Origin: Ornithodoros turicata
Lineage: Eukaryota > Arthropoda > Arachnida > Ixodida > Argasidae
Length of the DNA stretch: 64,000 nt
Assembly (NCBI RefSeq): GCF_037126465.1
Contig: NC_088204.1
Span: forward strand, 78,863,807 to 78,927,806
Direction: 5' to 3'
The notes under the pieces are model-generated. The model was not told the DNA's origin, made no database searches, and saw only the letters and a program-made list of their open reading frames with translations. Both the position numbers and the translations under genes were made by a program. Positions 44,983 to 55,250 of this stretch are shown here, piece after piece. Positions within the stretch are counted from its first letter, which is position 1, and each line of letters begins with the position of its first letter.

Positions 44983-46237
44983 GAACCGTTTTAGCGCTTA
45001 GTGATAGACGTGGTCGGACCGCTGCCTGCGTCCAAGAACGGGAGCAAGTACGTGTTGACCATGATTTGCCCAGCTACGAAATTTCCCGAGGCGATACCCC
45101 TAAAGGAACAGACGTCTCCTGAAATCGTAGACGGTCTATACTCTCCCGTTTTCGCGCGGATCGGTTTTCCTAAAGAAATCCAGCGCGCTAACCACGACAT
45201 TCCTAGAAAAGTGCGGAATTGGCGTCATCCACAGCTCGTTGCACCAACCCCAGTCGAACAGTGTCGAAAAATGGCACGCTGCATTGAAACGTGTTTTGAG
45301 AGCATTAGCCCAGGAGTAAAAGACCGGACTGGGAGTTCGGGCTGCCAGGCGTTATTTTCGCGCTCCGATCGGTTCCGCACGAGGCCACTGGGTTTAGTCC
45401 AGCAGAACTTGTCTACGGACGTCCGTTTTGAGACCGTGTTTGTGTATGTCTGTTTTCGTCCCTACCTCGTCTCGGGTTTTCAAGTCATGGTCCGTTGCGT
45501 TCGCCTATGCGTTTAGTTAGAGGGAGATGGGAGAGTATCCAGATTGACACTATACAGTGCTATCGTCCTCTGATCTCCTGCAAAGGTTACAAGATTCGCG
45601 TGAGGTTGCCGAGGCTAACATGAAAGAAGCGCAACAAAGAGCGAAGTCGTATTACGGCCGTAATTTGCGACCTAGGCCGTACCGAGAGGGGGACAAAGTT
45701 CTTGTATTACGCCCTACGAGGGCTAACAAACTCCAGGTGCACTGGGACGGCCCCTTTACTGTGCTATGCAAGTTGTCAGACACAACGTACATGATTAAGT
45801 TTAGGGGGAGAAAGAAAGAAGTGCGGACTTACCACAAAAATCTAATGAAGCCCTATATATAAGCGCGACACATGTGGTAAGCGTGGCCTTAAATGCCCCG
45901 GAAGAACAACCCTCGGACGTTCCCGAATGGGGCGACATTAGAGATAACCAACCCACTGTATAGACGAGATCGTTCGGACGGTTGTAGGGCAGATGGAGCT
46001 GTCGGAAGAAGAAACAAATGACATCAGACGACTTATTCGGGACTTGGAGGGACTATTCTCGTATATCCCCGGCAAGACTGACCTGATCACTCACGATATA
46101 GAACTTACGACCGAAGGTCCTGTGCGATCGGCTCCGTACCGCATTTCCCCGCGACAGGAGGGCATTATGAGAATAGAAGTTGTAAAGATGCTCGAGCTTG
46201 GTATAGTCGTGGAGGGAGACAGCGACTTTGCCTCGCC
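44983..46237 (+). pseudogene. pol: Gypsy-like relic 2: integrase, then start of reverse transcriptase
   Basis: Integrase core: LVIDVVGPLPASKNGSKYVL, then FARIGFPKEIQ, then in another frame HQPQSNSVEKWHAALKRVL with the catalytic E. Integrase C-terminal domain at 45,557-45,862: KSYYGRNLRPRPYREGDKVL, ending YHKNLMKPYI. About 130 bp later, 45,993-46,237 encodes the start of gypsy-type RT: LFSYIPGKTDLITHDIEL, then VRSAPYRISPRQ and LELGIV. Thus integrase lies upstream of RT, the reverse of ordinary Ty3/gypsy order but known for Gmr1-like elements. Several frameshifts make it inactive. The RT continues at 47,546 after an hAT-like insert. Confidence 0.82.
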
Positions 46238-47545
46238 CAGGGGCGCCGGAACAGGGGGAGCAACGGCTCCCCCTCATTTACGAATGGGGGAGAACGGCTC
46301 CCCCAGTGTAAGCCCGGCATCATAATCTACTACGGTCTAACGGAATGGCCTGTGCGTGTGTTCTTTCGGCGGCCATAAATTTAGAGAGCAATAAACACAG
46401 AGCTGTCACTGTGTGCGGAGACCATTTGAGAAGAACTACACACAAATGGCGTCAGGTTCACAGGGTTCTGGAGTTGACCATGGCAAGGCTTGTGGTACAA
46501 AGTGCACTGTCGAAGTTTCGAAGAGCAATAAATCAGTCCGAAAGTGTGTACCAGGGGGCGCGAACATTACCAGACTCAATCCACGGGGTGGGGTGGGGGG
46601 GACAGAGGCGCAAACGGGAATCGCGAAAGGCACGCAAGACACCAGACATCTGGGGGAAATAAGGATACAAATAAACCGCCTTTTTGCAGACAGATGGTTG
46701 TTATAGGGGCGGTTTGCAAAGTGCAACCACAGATTTCAGTCAGTTGTGGCCAGGGTGCCCACTTCGAGCTGGCGTGTAAGACCGGTAGTACGACAAGTGC
46801 GATGGACTGAGACGAAACGTCGCACCGGTGTTGTGTTCATGTGTCGGCAGCGGCAACGTCGAGGGAGCGCCATCCACTCGTCGCCTGCAGCAGCGTTACA
46901 GGATTATCAAGCGCCATTGACATCGGAGAAGGCCACACCTCTGACAAGAGATGTGTATCGCAGCTTCTTTGTTATCTTCATATTATATGTTAACCTGTCA
47001 TAGTAAAATATTCTAGCTGTTAACCTGATTGCTGGCTCCTCACTTTCCACCGTACCGATGTCCAAAATTACCCGCTGTTGTCATTTACCCGGCTTTTCTT
47101 ATTCAGTCGCCCTGGAGTGATAACGAGAGCGTGACACCCAGTCAGAGGGCACCTGTAGGGATCAGACGATATTCGCTTCCAGTCCGGCACACGTACTTGC
47201 CGCGACGACGATTCTCGGGGACAAGTCCCCCGAAGTTCCCTACACATTACTTGTCGTAGAAGTCTACGCACTGCGTAGAGGTACAAAAAGCCGGACGCAC
47301 TGAACTTCATACCAACTAGCCCACCACCAAGCGCAATTTAATTATAATACTTCTGCAATGTTATTTTTAAATCTACTGTACAAATATGCGCATGTCGTAA
47401 TTTGCCTGGAGCACGTTTACAGTTTGCGTAGCAACACTGCATAACGCAGGCATGAGCCCCAAAGCAAAAGAAGTGGTGATGATGATGTTTATGGTAGCAC
47501 TTTTTTTTCGCTCCCCCAGTGGAAAAAATAGTTCCGACGCCCCTG
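46238..47545. mobile_element. hAT-like element, 1.3 kb, inside gypsy relic 2
   Basis: Starts CAGGGGCGCCGGAAC and ends, inverted, CAGGGGCGTCGGAAC. Flanks are GCCTCGCC (46,230-46,237) and CCCTCGCC (47,546-47,553), an 8-bp duplication with one mismatch. Removing it joins RT residues at DFASP with MMIAGLPGKEPRPCIDYRKL in frame. A GGGGGAGC hairpin lies near both ends. No transposase is recognised. Confidence 0.85.
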
Positions 47546-47773
47546 CCCTCGCCCATGATGATCGCGGGCTTACCTGGCAAAGAGCCAAGACCTTGTATCG
47601 ACTACAGGAAACTGAATGCGGTAACGAAAAGCCAGTTATATATCCGATACCGAACATTGAAGAACGTGTCGATAAAGTAAGTCGAGCGAAATTAATTTCT
47701 ACTCTCGATCTCATAAGGGGGGTGCTGGCAGGTACCAATGAGCGAGAAGGCCAGACGTTATGCCGCATTCACG
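47546..47773 (+). pseudogene. pol: Gypsy relic 2, continued reverse transcriptase
   Basis: Reads PGKEPRPCIDYRKLNAVTKS, then PIPNIEERVDKVSRAKLIST, then LDLIRG and, after a one-base shift, WQVPMSEKARRYAAFT. These are the RT fingers and first catalytic-D region (STLDL). It is cut by the BED repeat at 47,774, before the second catalytic DD motif. Confidence 0.85.
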
Positions 47774-49790
47774 ACCAGGGTGTCTGAGCGAACCGAAAAC
47801 CGAAAAAAAAAAAAACGCTATTTTGGTGCGAACCGGAACGGAATCGAAACCGTATACGTTTTTTTCGCTCAGGAGGGAAACCGAAAAATATATTTAACGG
47901 TTTTCGGTCCAAAATAAAACTTCGCCGGTTTGGACTACGGATAGGCGAATGAAACAGACGTCGTGTGCTCTGAAGTCATGTCATGGGTACCATACGAGGG
48001 TTACGGTTACGGTGGAATGTATGTCGGTATACTGTGACCCTTAGGCGCCCTTTGTAATGGTTTATCGTTCGCGCACGCACACAGGCTTAGAGGTACATGT
48101 GACTCTCTAGCAATGTGCCGTACTGTTCGTTCTAATTTGATCCCCGCAAACTCTCCTCAACTAAACAGCGACCCAAGGGGGCTGCATAACGGCTTCTTTA
48201 TATGTAATGTCTTGCAACGCGTCCCTTGTTTGAGCGCAGCTAAGTTGAATACATTTACGTATACGCGAGGGCAAGCCAGTGGCAACTCTTTTGTGGACAG
48301 GACACAAAGAAAATAAAACGGAGCCGTCGAGCGCGTTTGTGAGTGAAGGTGTTCCTCGATTTGCGTCGTACTCGTGGGGTGGTGCTTGCTGGCTAGACAG
48401 TAGCAACAGACATTCGGATGGGACGCGATCGCTCCAACCCAGCAAGAAAGTACTTTACGTATGACATCACGACAAACAAGTCCGTTTGTAGCACGTGCTT
48501 CAAGAAAGGAGCGGATACAAAGGATACACAGAACGCGTTGCCGATTCGTGGACGAGCTTTTGGGAGCAAACTACTAAATTTTAGAACAAGATTGCATACT
48601 TCGCCATGAAATATGTTTTAATTTGACCTGGAGACGAGATTGTATCTAACCGTTGACGCAAAATCCTACGAGAAATGTAATATAGCCGTTGGCTGTCAGC
48701 ATGGTTACCGGAGCACGTTTTCCTCTTTGAACTTCTTCGTCAAAACATACCTCCGTCGGTGACATTTTACGAGCTGGTGAGTACCGAACGATTCATACGC
48801 TGTGTGCGCCACATAATCTCTTCCTCCATTGCTGACAGTTGGCCTTTCGCCATATTTCAAGTGATTTCGACGGCAGATATACGACGTCGTTGTTGTCCAA
48901 ACCGAAACCGTGCACCCACATGGTGCCGCGGGGTGGGTCCTCCTCGTCGTTCACAGTTGGCTGAGAGAATTGGATGGCGACGACGTAAGCCCGCTTCGAA
49001 ATCATATATCCAGCGGTCACTCCCTGCTATTTTTGTCTGATAACTGCGACCCCGTTGTACTGAATACGGTTAAAAGTCGATGTTTGTATGATCGTGAGGG
49101 ATCGTGAGAACGGTTTCCTGCACAGTACTCGGAATTTCATGGTCCCTTTAACGTATCCGCGAGGCAAGCGCGTGGGAAGTGGCGTCTCTTTTGTAGACAG
49201 GACACCGAAGAAGAAAAAGGAAACGGAGCCGTTGAGCGCGTTTGTGAGTGAAGGTGTTCCTCGCTTTGCATCGTACTCGTGCGGTAGTGCTAGCTGGCGA
49301 GGAAGTAGCAACAGGCATTCGGATGGGGCGCGATTGCACCACTCCAGCAAGAAAGCACGTTACGTATGATATCGCGACAAACAGGTCCGTCTGTGTCATG
49401 CGTTTCAAGAAAGGAGAAAGCCAATTTGAACAGACAGTCACCTACAGGAACCATGAGCTACCTATTTCACAGGTGCCTATTGCTATTAAATACCATGTAT
49501 GCGGAATAAACGGGTTCATATTTTGAAACATTGATCGAACCCACCTGTCGTGTTGAAACAACCAATGGAACTGACGCGTGTCCAAGACGGAGGTCGTCAG
49601 AATGCTGGGCTCGGGTCCGACGTCAACAAAAGAGGGAGACATCGGAGAAAACGGGGTCTTCCTTCCCTCTGACCGGACTCTGGCCGTTCACCCATCATGT
49701 ATTCTCGCAATTAAATAGTTATCCGTTTTGTTTTAACCCTGTTCCGGCTCGCTGATGATCCCTCCGGGTCCCGTCTCGTACACCCTGGCC
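47774..49790. mobile_element. hAT-like BED-repeat element with nested repeat
   Basis: Ends are ACCAGGGTGTCTGAG on the left and CGTACACCCTGGCC on the right. Flanks are CATTCACG (47,766-47,773) and CATTCACA (49,791-49,798), an 8-bp duplication with one mismatch. 47,774-48,510 matches 36,869-37,685 inverted. 48,600-49,150 is an inverted copy of 17,040-17,745. 49,150-49,500 repeats the segment of 48,255-48,510. A frame with KYFTYDITTNKSVC (48,450) resembles half a BED finger; the second copy (49,350) reads KHVTYDIATNRSVC. No catalytic domain remains. Confidence 0.65.
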
Positions 49791-50628
49791 CATTCACAAA
49801 GCGTACCATTCGATTCCTCATTGCTGAAAACGTAATACTGTGATTCGCTCGTCCAGAATCCTCACAGTTATGAAGTCAACGAATTGTTCATACGAACAGC
49901 GCCAGCACATCGCGATTTCTGTTGGCAACAGCGATATCCGCTAGCGTGGCAGACCGCTTATTGGATGAACAAATCGTCTGCTCTCGCGCCTTTTTGCAGC
50001 GGTGAGAGCAGACGACTTCCAAAAGGTGCTCGAGGATCACGGCGACGGCAGTACATTTGCTGCATGTGGTCTAATCAAACGAAATACGCCTATTGTAAAA
50101 TATGGCCGAAGTTGCAAACCATTGTTCCATCTTACAAATTTGTCGTGCACGTCTAGGTATTTTTCATATTTTTTGAGCTGGGCTTTCGAGTGTCCAACCC
50201 CTGACACAATCAAAATCTGAGCCAGTATGGGCTCATGAACACACCGCCATAACATTAGCAAAAATAAGGCTGTTCCATCTTGCACATTCGTAATGCACGT
50301 CTAGGTATTTTTGATATGAAATATTATAATCATCAATGATGATAAGGGCTTATTCGATGCAGAAGCATGGTCTTTGATGCAGATATGTGGGGTGGTCCCG
50401 AAAAGGGCTTTTTTTTTTTTTTTCATAGGCCATTTATAGGTAATGACATGAATGGAAAGCCTTCACTTATCACGTTGACAACCTCCTGCCGCTTGCGGGA
50501 ATGGATAGAGAGAGCAGCTTCCTTCAGAAGACTATCCAAGTTGTGATACATGACAAAATGCCCAAGTCTGAAATTTTGCCTTACCCTTACAACACCTTAC
50601 AAAAACCTTACAACAAAACCTTACAACA
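49791..50628. other. Unassigned noncoding DNA
   Basis: GTGCACGTCTAGGTATTTTT occurs, with small changes, at about 50,145 and 50,294, and CTGTTCCATCTT flanks both. A T-run lies at 50,409. No gene. Confidence 0.45.
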
Positions 50629-51186
50629 CCCAACACCATGTGTACGTGACGGATCGAAACAGGTTCCAGATTGTGCGCACAACACATCCTGGTATTGGCG
50701 AGCAGTGGCTACACACACACCTGCAATGTTTGTACAATTTAGGATGGTGTCACGATCAGGCGGAACATATATACGCAAAACAGTGCACTTTTATGGATGA
50801 GTCCTACCCGTCAATCGATTCCGGATCATCCACTACATCTACTCCACTGGCTAACCACGTTGTTGTGGCAAAGGGTCAGCAGCTAAAGGTTCGTCTATCA
50901 GCTATCAGACATTACGACATCGTGCTTGGCAACTGCCAAGGGCAAAGCGCATACATCTCCGACCGACATCCGGTCGCTGGCGACCTGCAACCAGAAATAG
51001 TGCGTGAGAGGGAGTTAAATCCAGCTTCCGTATAGTCTGCTGTCACGGCCGCATATTGCTTCAATTTTCTCGGAAACCACTTCGTTGTCCTGGTTGAAAC
51101 TTCGCGACTATGTTTCTGTAGCGCACTTGAATATAATTTCAGCTAAGTTTCGGAATCGCTCGATCTGTACGAGACCGCCCCTTTAA
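50629..51186. repeat. Dispersed repeat, copy 2 (other copy at 4,828-5,505)
   Basis: Collinear with 4,828-5,505, lacking about 120 bp of its middle. It ends GAGACCGCCCCTTTAA exactly where a fragment of the BED-repeat 3' region starts (TTAAATAGTTATCCG), which points to insertion at TTAA. Confidence 0.65.
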
Positions 51187-51240
51187 ATAGTTATCCGTTT
51201 TGTTTTAACACTGTTCCGGCTCGCTGATTATCCCTTCGCG
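51183..51240. repeat. Fragment of the BED-repeat 3' region
   Basis: TTAAATAGTTATCCGTTTTG and then CTGTTCCGGCTCGCTGAT match 49,711-49,765 with few changes. Confidence 0.75.
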
Positions 51241-51981
51241 TCCAAACCACGCTACCACGGAGGACCCTCGCAACAACATATTTAGCTGAATTTTTACCCC
51301 ACGCATTGTCTGGGTCGGGTAGCATTGCATCCTAAATTCTCAAGATCCTATGGTTTGCCTTTGAGGAGATAAAAAAAATCGCAAAGTTGCCTCATTTGAA
51401 AAATATGGTTACGTTTTCGGAACCTCACAACCAGTGATTTTCCCAGGATTTTCTTCTAGGGGGGAGGGTGGAAATCTGTGTGTGTGTGGGGGGGGGGTGC
51501 GACATCATACGTGACGGTGTCACATGACATCACAACCACGTGACCATATCCTAGGGTGTCACATATGTGATTGTGACCCAGTGGATTTTCCCATGATTTC
51601 GGTTTTGGGGGAATCAGGATTTGAAGGAGTGGAATGGAGGGTACAAATGCGCTTTAGAAGACTCGCAAATTAACAACTGTGTTTCTGGCTAAATAAAGCG
51701 ACATTCAATTTTCAAACGGTAACGCTTTCTTACGGTGAACATTGTTTTGCTGCTCTCAAAATACCACCTAGGTAGCTTAGAGTTGCAAGCATCTTCATTT
51801 CTGCTAAAAATGTTGCGTGACCCACACGACGCAGAGCAGTTCTGTACATGTGAAGCAGTAAGTCTTCCCCTCGATTGCCTTGTATCGCCAACTGTAGGAT
51901 GGGACAAGCGTTAGCTTCCCTCCTGGGTTTCCGGACCGTGAGAGCTGCCATCACGCGTCACCTGCTGTCGCGGAACGGGAG
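51241..51981. other. Unassigned noncoding DNA
   Basis: A (GT)n-G run at 51,478-51,500 and two GATTTTCCCA phrases at about 51,435 and 51,583. No gene. Confidence 0.45.
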
Positions 51982-52374
51982 TACACCGTAAACTGAAAAA
52001 CACCATTATGGGTGTAAATGGCTTGTCCTATAACTGACTCCTCTTTTTACACCGTATGGTCTGGAACACCCTTTTTAGAGGGTGTATCCCGTGTAAAACG
52101 CTTTTTGAAAGGGTGCTTTTCCTTGAAAATGCCGTCTTTTGCACCCTTTATACACCTTTTTAGGAGGGTGTTTAACGATCTTACACCCTCCTAAAAGGGT
52201 GTTTAAAGGGTGCAAAAGAGGGCATTTTCAAAGAAAAGCGCCCTTTCCAGGGGTGATTTACACGGAATACACCCTCTAAAAAGGGTGTTCCAGACCATGT
52301 AAGGTGTAAAAAGAGGTGTCAGTTATAGGACAAGCCATTTACACCCATAAGGGTGTTTTCCAGTTTACAGTGTA
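51982..52374. mobile_element. 393-bp TA-flanked foldback MITE
   Basis: TACACCGTAAACTG on the left is mirrored by CAGTTTACAGTGTA on the right. Nearly the whole element is one inverted repeat, with arms of about 190 bp. ACACCCTTTT/AAAAGGGTGT motifs recur throughout, as in 23,496-24,519, so both belong to one broad family. Confidence 0.9.
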
Positions 52375-53812
52375 ATGGATGTGCGCAAAATTTTCGTCTT
52401 TTCCTGAAGTGTGAGTTGCATCTGCGCAACTACTGTGTCCAATAAGTGGTACATATGACTACACTGACACTGTCACATAATCGATCTAATACTTGCTGCT
52501 GTTATGGTCTACGTATTTAAAGGGATTGTAACATTCTGATAGACATGATTCATTACACATGCACACGATGTACTACATATCACAGTATTGAGGAAAAAAG
52601 AATTGTAATGTCGTATAGTCTCTGATTTATATAACCGTCGCACCAACTAATTTGTGTATTTTCAACGAGTTACACTTGCACTTGGTGTCATTCGTGTGAC
52701 ACTTGGCAGAAAGCGCACTAAGGTTCTCCCTTCACTTCTCTTTGGCGAACCGAGTGCGTAGCTTCGACGGCATGCTTTGTGGCACAGTTAAAAATGTTGA
52801 GAAAAAAAGGGGGCCCCACACCAGAATATTTTTGAACAAGTACTTTTGACAGCTTGTTTATTTGCTTTTAGTATACAGTTATCAGTCTGTGAACACATGT
52901 TTGAGGCACATGTTTCAGGCGAATTTGTTTTATTTTGGAAGAAGATTTGCAGAAAGTGTTTCTAAGCAAAAAAAGAAAAACATTATCAGGAAGGTATTGT
53001 GGCGCGCATCTAAGCATTTTGAGGCACTTTAATCTTGCCTATCGTAATTGCCATCATACTGCTACTCGTGACACTTAAGCCATGTAGCAACAACCGTGAC
53101 ATTCGCTTGGGAGTTCACTTCACGCCCATGTGGCACTAAATTAGCCTGTGTTAGAATTGTTTCGGAATAAACTTCCGCTCCACTCGAAAGGTGCGAAAGC
53201 CTCAGTTATTCCCATTGGTTCCCGAAAGCATGTCATCATAACTTAAGACGGACATGCGCGCGAAGCTACAAATGATGCTTACATATGTATACGATAAATT
53301 ACCACTAATATCGCTGTTATATAGGAACCGCGAAATTAATAAGTTCCGTTTATTCATTTGCACAGGTCAACCATTCAATGCGCATTGAAAGTGGCCGTGT
53401 AGCAGCGTCAAAACTCGAGCGTGCTCGGGAAGTTCAATGCAGATCGGATTCGAGAAGGATCGAAATGCCCGTGTGACAGGGGCATTACATGGCAGGCTAT
53501 GGGGAAAGCAGTGCTTTTCGCGAGTCGGTACGGCAGCCTCTACGGACGAAGCCAAACTGATGAACGTGAACGATGTTTGTCTTGGCAATAAAGGTCGCGC
53601 TTGTCAACTACATAGCGCTTCCTGTTTAGCGAAACCAACGGAAAACAATTGCATTCTCTTGCCTCTCGGTTCTGTTGAGCAGACGACAGGAGCACGATGA
53701 TCGAGTAAGCGTTTCTTCTTCTTTTCTAGCGTTTAATTCACGTGCTTTCACGTGTTTTAGTCACGCCGCCGGACAGGCGACAGTATCACGTGACCGCATG
53801 CTTCGGAAATTC
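52375..53812. other. Unassigned noncoding DNA
   Basis: No coding or repeat feature can be supported. Confidence 0.45.
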
Positions 53813-55250
53813 TTAGTTAGTTAGTTCCAGTACCTGAACCCTTTTAAGACAGGGTGGGCGCTTGTATCAAGCGCCTCAGGAGTAACTTGGCTGGTCGCCG
53901 TAAAGTCAACTACACTACACCATAACTACACAGACTACACTACTGCAGGCAGGTTGTTCTTCGCTCCCATTCTCGTAGGTGGCGCTTGGTGCTTGCGCTG
54001 GGTGGGAGAGACCGCCGTTCGCATGGCCGCTCGATTCCGGTCCGTCTGCGTGCACTTTCTGGTGGGGAGTCCTCGAAGCCCAGGACCACCTTCCTATTCT
54101 CCTCGTGCTTTACCAGTTCCTCTCGGGAGGTGAGGTCCCTAAGCGCTTCGCACCTAAACAGGATGTGGTCCAGATCTTCATCTTCCTTCCCGCAGAGCAA
54201 GCAATAGGGGTCTCCGTCTTCAAAGAGCTCATGAGTTCTTTTTTGAGTGAGGAGACACCCTGTTCTGGCCTGAAATAGAAGGGCGCTGTCTCCTCTATAC
54301 TCTGCTACAGGTGCTGGTGTTTGCTTGTAGGCCGCGTACGTCTCTTTTTTGACATTGCCTCCTTCCAGCGGTGTTCCTCCTTAGCTGCTATCTCTCTTCG
54401 GACTGTTCGGGCCCACTCCCTTTCCGACTTTGCCACGTGTCGTGTGGTCCCCTCACTGTATGTTCTGTCCAGGGTTGAAACTCTTCGGACCCAGTTAGTT
54501 TTTAAGCCTCGATACCTTATGTAACGATAGATCCTCCTTGCATAGCATTGGTCTGGGAGGTGTACAAGTCGTCCGAGGTAGGTGAGTTTCGCTCGGGCGT
54601 CCCGTTCCAGGTACGTGGACCATCCCATTTCACCAGTCACTACCAAGTTAGCCGTCGCGCAATTGCCCCCGAGCAGCCATCGCCCCAATTCGTACTGGTG
54701 TCTGTCCAGTATCTTTAGAGTTTGAGGGTTGTATACGATGGCATCATTTGCATGTGTAGCTGCTGGCACCGCCATGGTCTTCCACAGCGTACGGCCTACT
54801 GTATATGGATTATAGGAATTCTTCGCAATGTTCCACTTATGCCCCTTCAGCCGGTTGGACTTTGTGATGACGAGCCTCTCGTGCAGACCTAGGTACTGTG
54901 CATCAGCATTGATAGTGACGCCTAAATACTTGTATGAGCTGCACCTTGTTAGACAGCTTTGTTGTAGGACCAGTGTGGGAGGATTGTGCACATTGAATCC
55001 CATCCACTCCGACTTTTCGGTGCTAAACTTAAGGCCGTCCCCTCTGGCCACCTTCCCGCAAATATCTAGGAGCTCCTGCATATTTTTTTGCGAGTCAGAG
55101 AGGCGGACGACGTCGTCGGCGAAGGCACAGAGGACTTACGGTTTGTTTTGGTGAGAACGTAGTCTATGGTCGAGTTATGGGTTCCATTGTTCCATGTTAT
55201 CTGCCCAGTGCCCGTCTGTTCACCACACTCTGCGCACATTTATTATTTAT
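53813..55250 (-). pseudogene. LINE with internal endonuclease-to-RT deletion
   Basis: Minus strand. 55,240-55,145 encodes the last part of an APE-type endonuclease (ITWNNGTHNSTIDYVLTKT). It is joined at about 55,140 in another frame to RT at the catalytic FADDVVRLSDS. RT then runs open from 55,081 to 54,305: KYLGVTINADAQYLGLHER, then GRWLLGGNCATANLVVTGEM and YLGRLVHLPD. After a frameshift at about 54,305 it continues DSALLFQARTGCLLTQKRT and a C-C-H-C motif (CLLCGKEDEDLDHILFRC). The 3' UTR ends in (TTAG)n at 53,814-53,826. The deleted part includes most of RT upstream of the catalytic DD. Confidence 0.85.
53857..53875 (-). other. Stem-loop in the LINE 3' UTR
   Basis: GGCGCTTG and CAAGCGCC form an 8-bp perfect stem with a 3-nt loop, 31 bp before the (TTAG)n tail. 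Such 3' hairpins can be recognised by the LINE reverse transcriptase; here that is an inference. Confidence 0.6.

Noticed and set aside
46345..47003. Overlapping open frames inside the 1.3-kb hAT-like element
   Set aside because: They resemble no transposase motif (no BED or dimerisation signature) and overlap one another in several frames.
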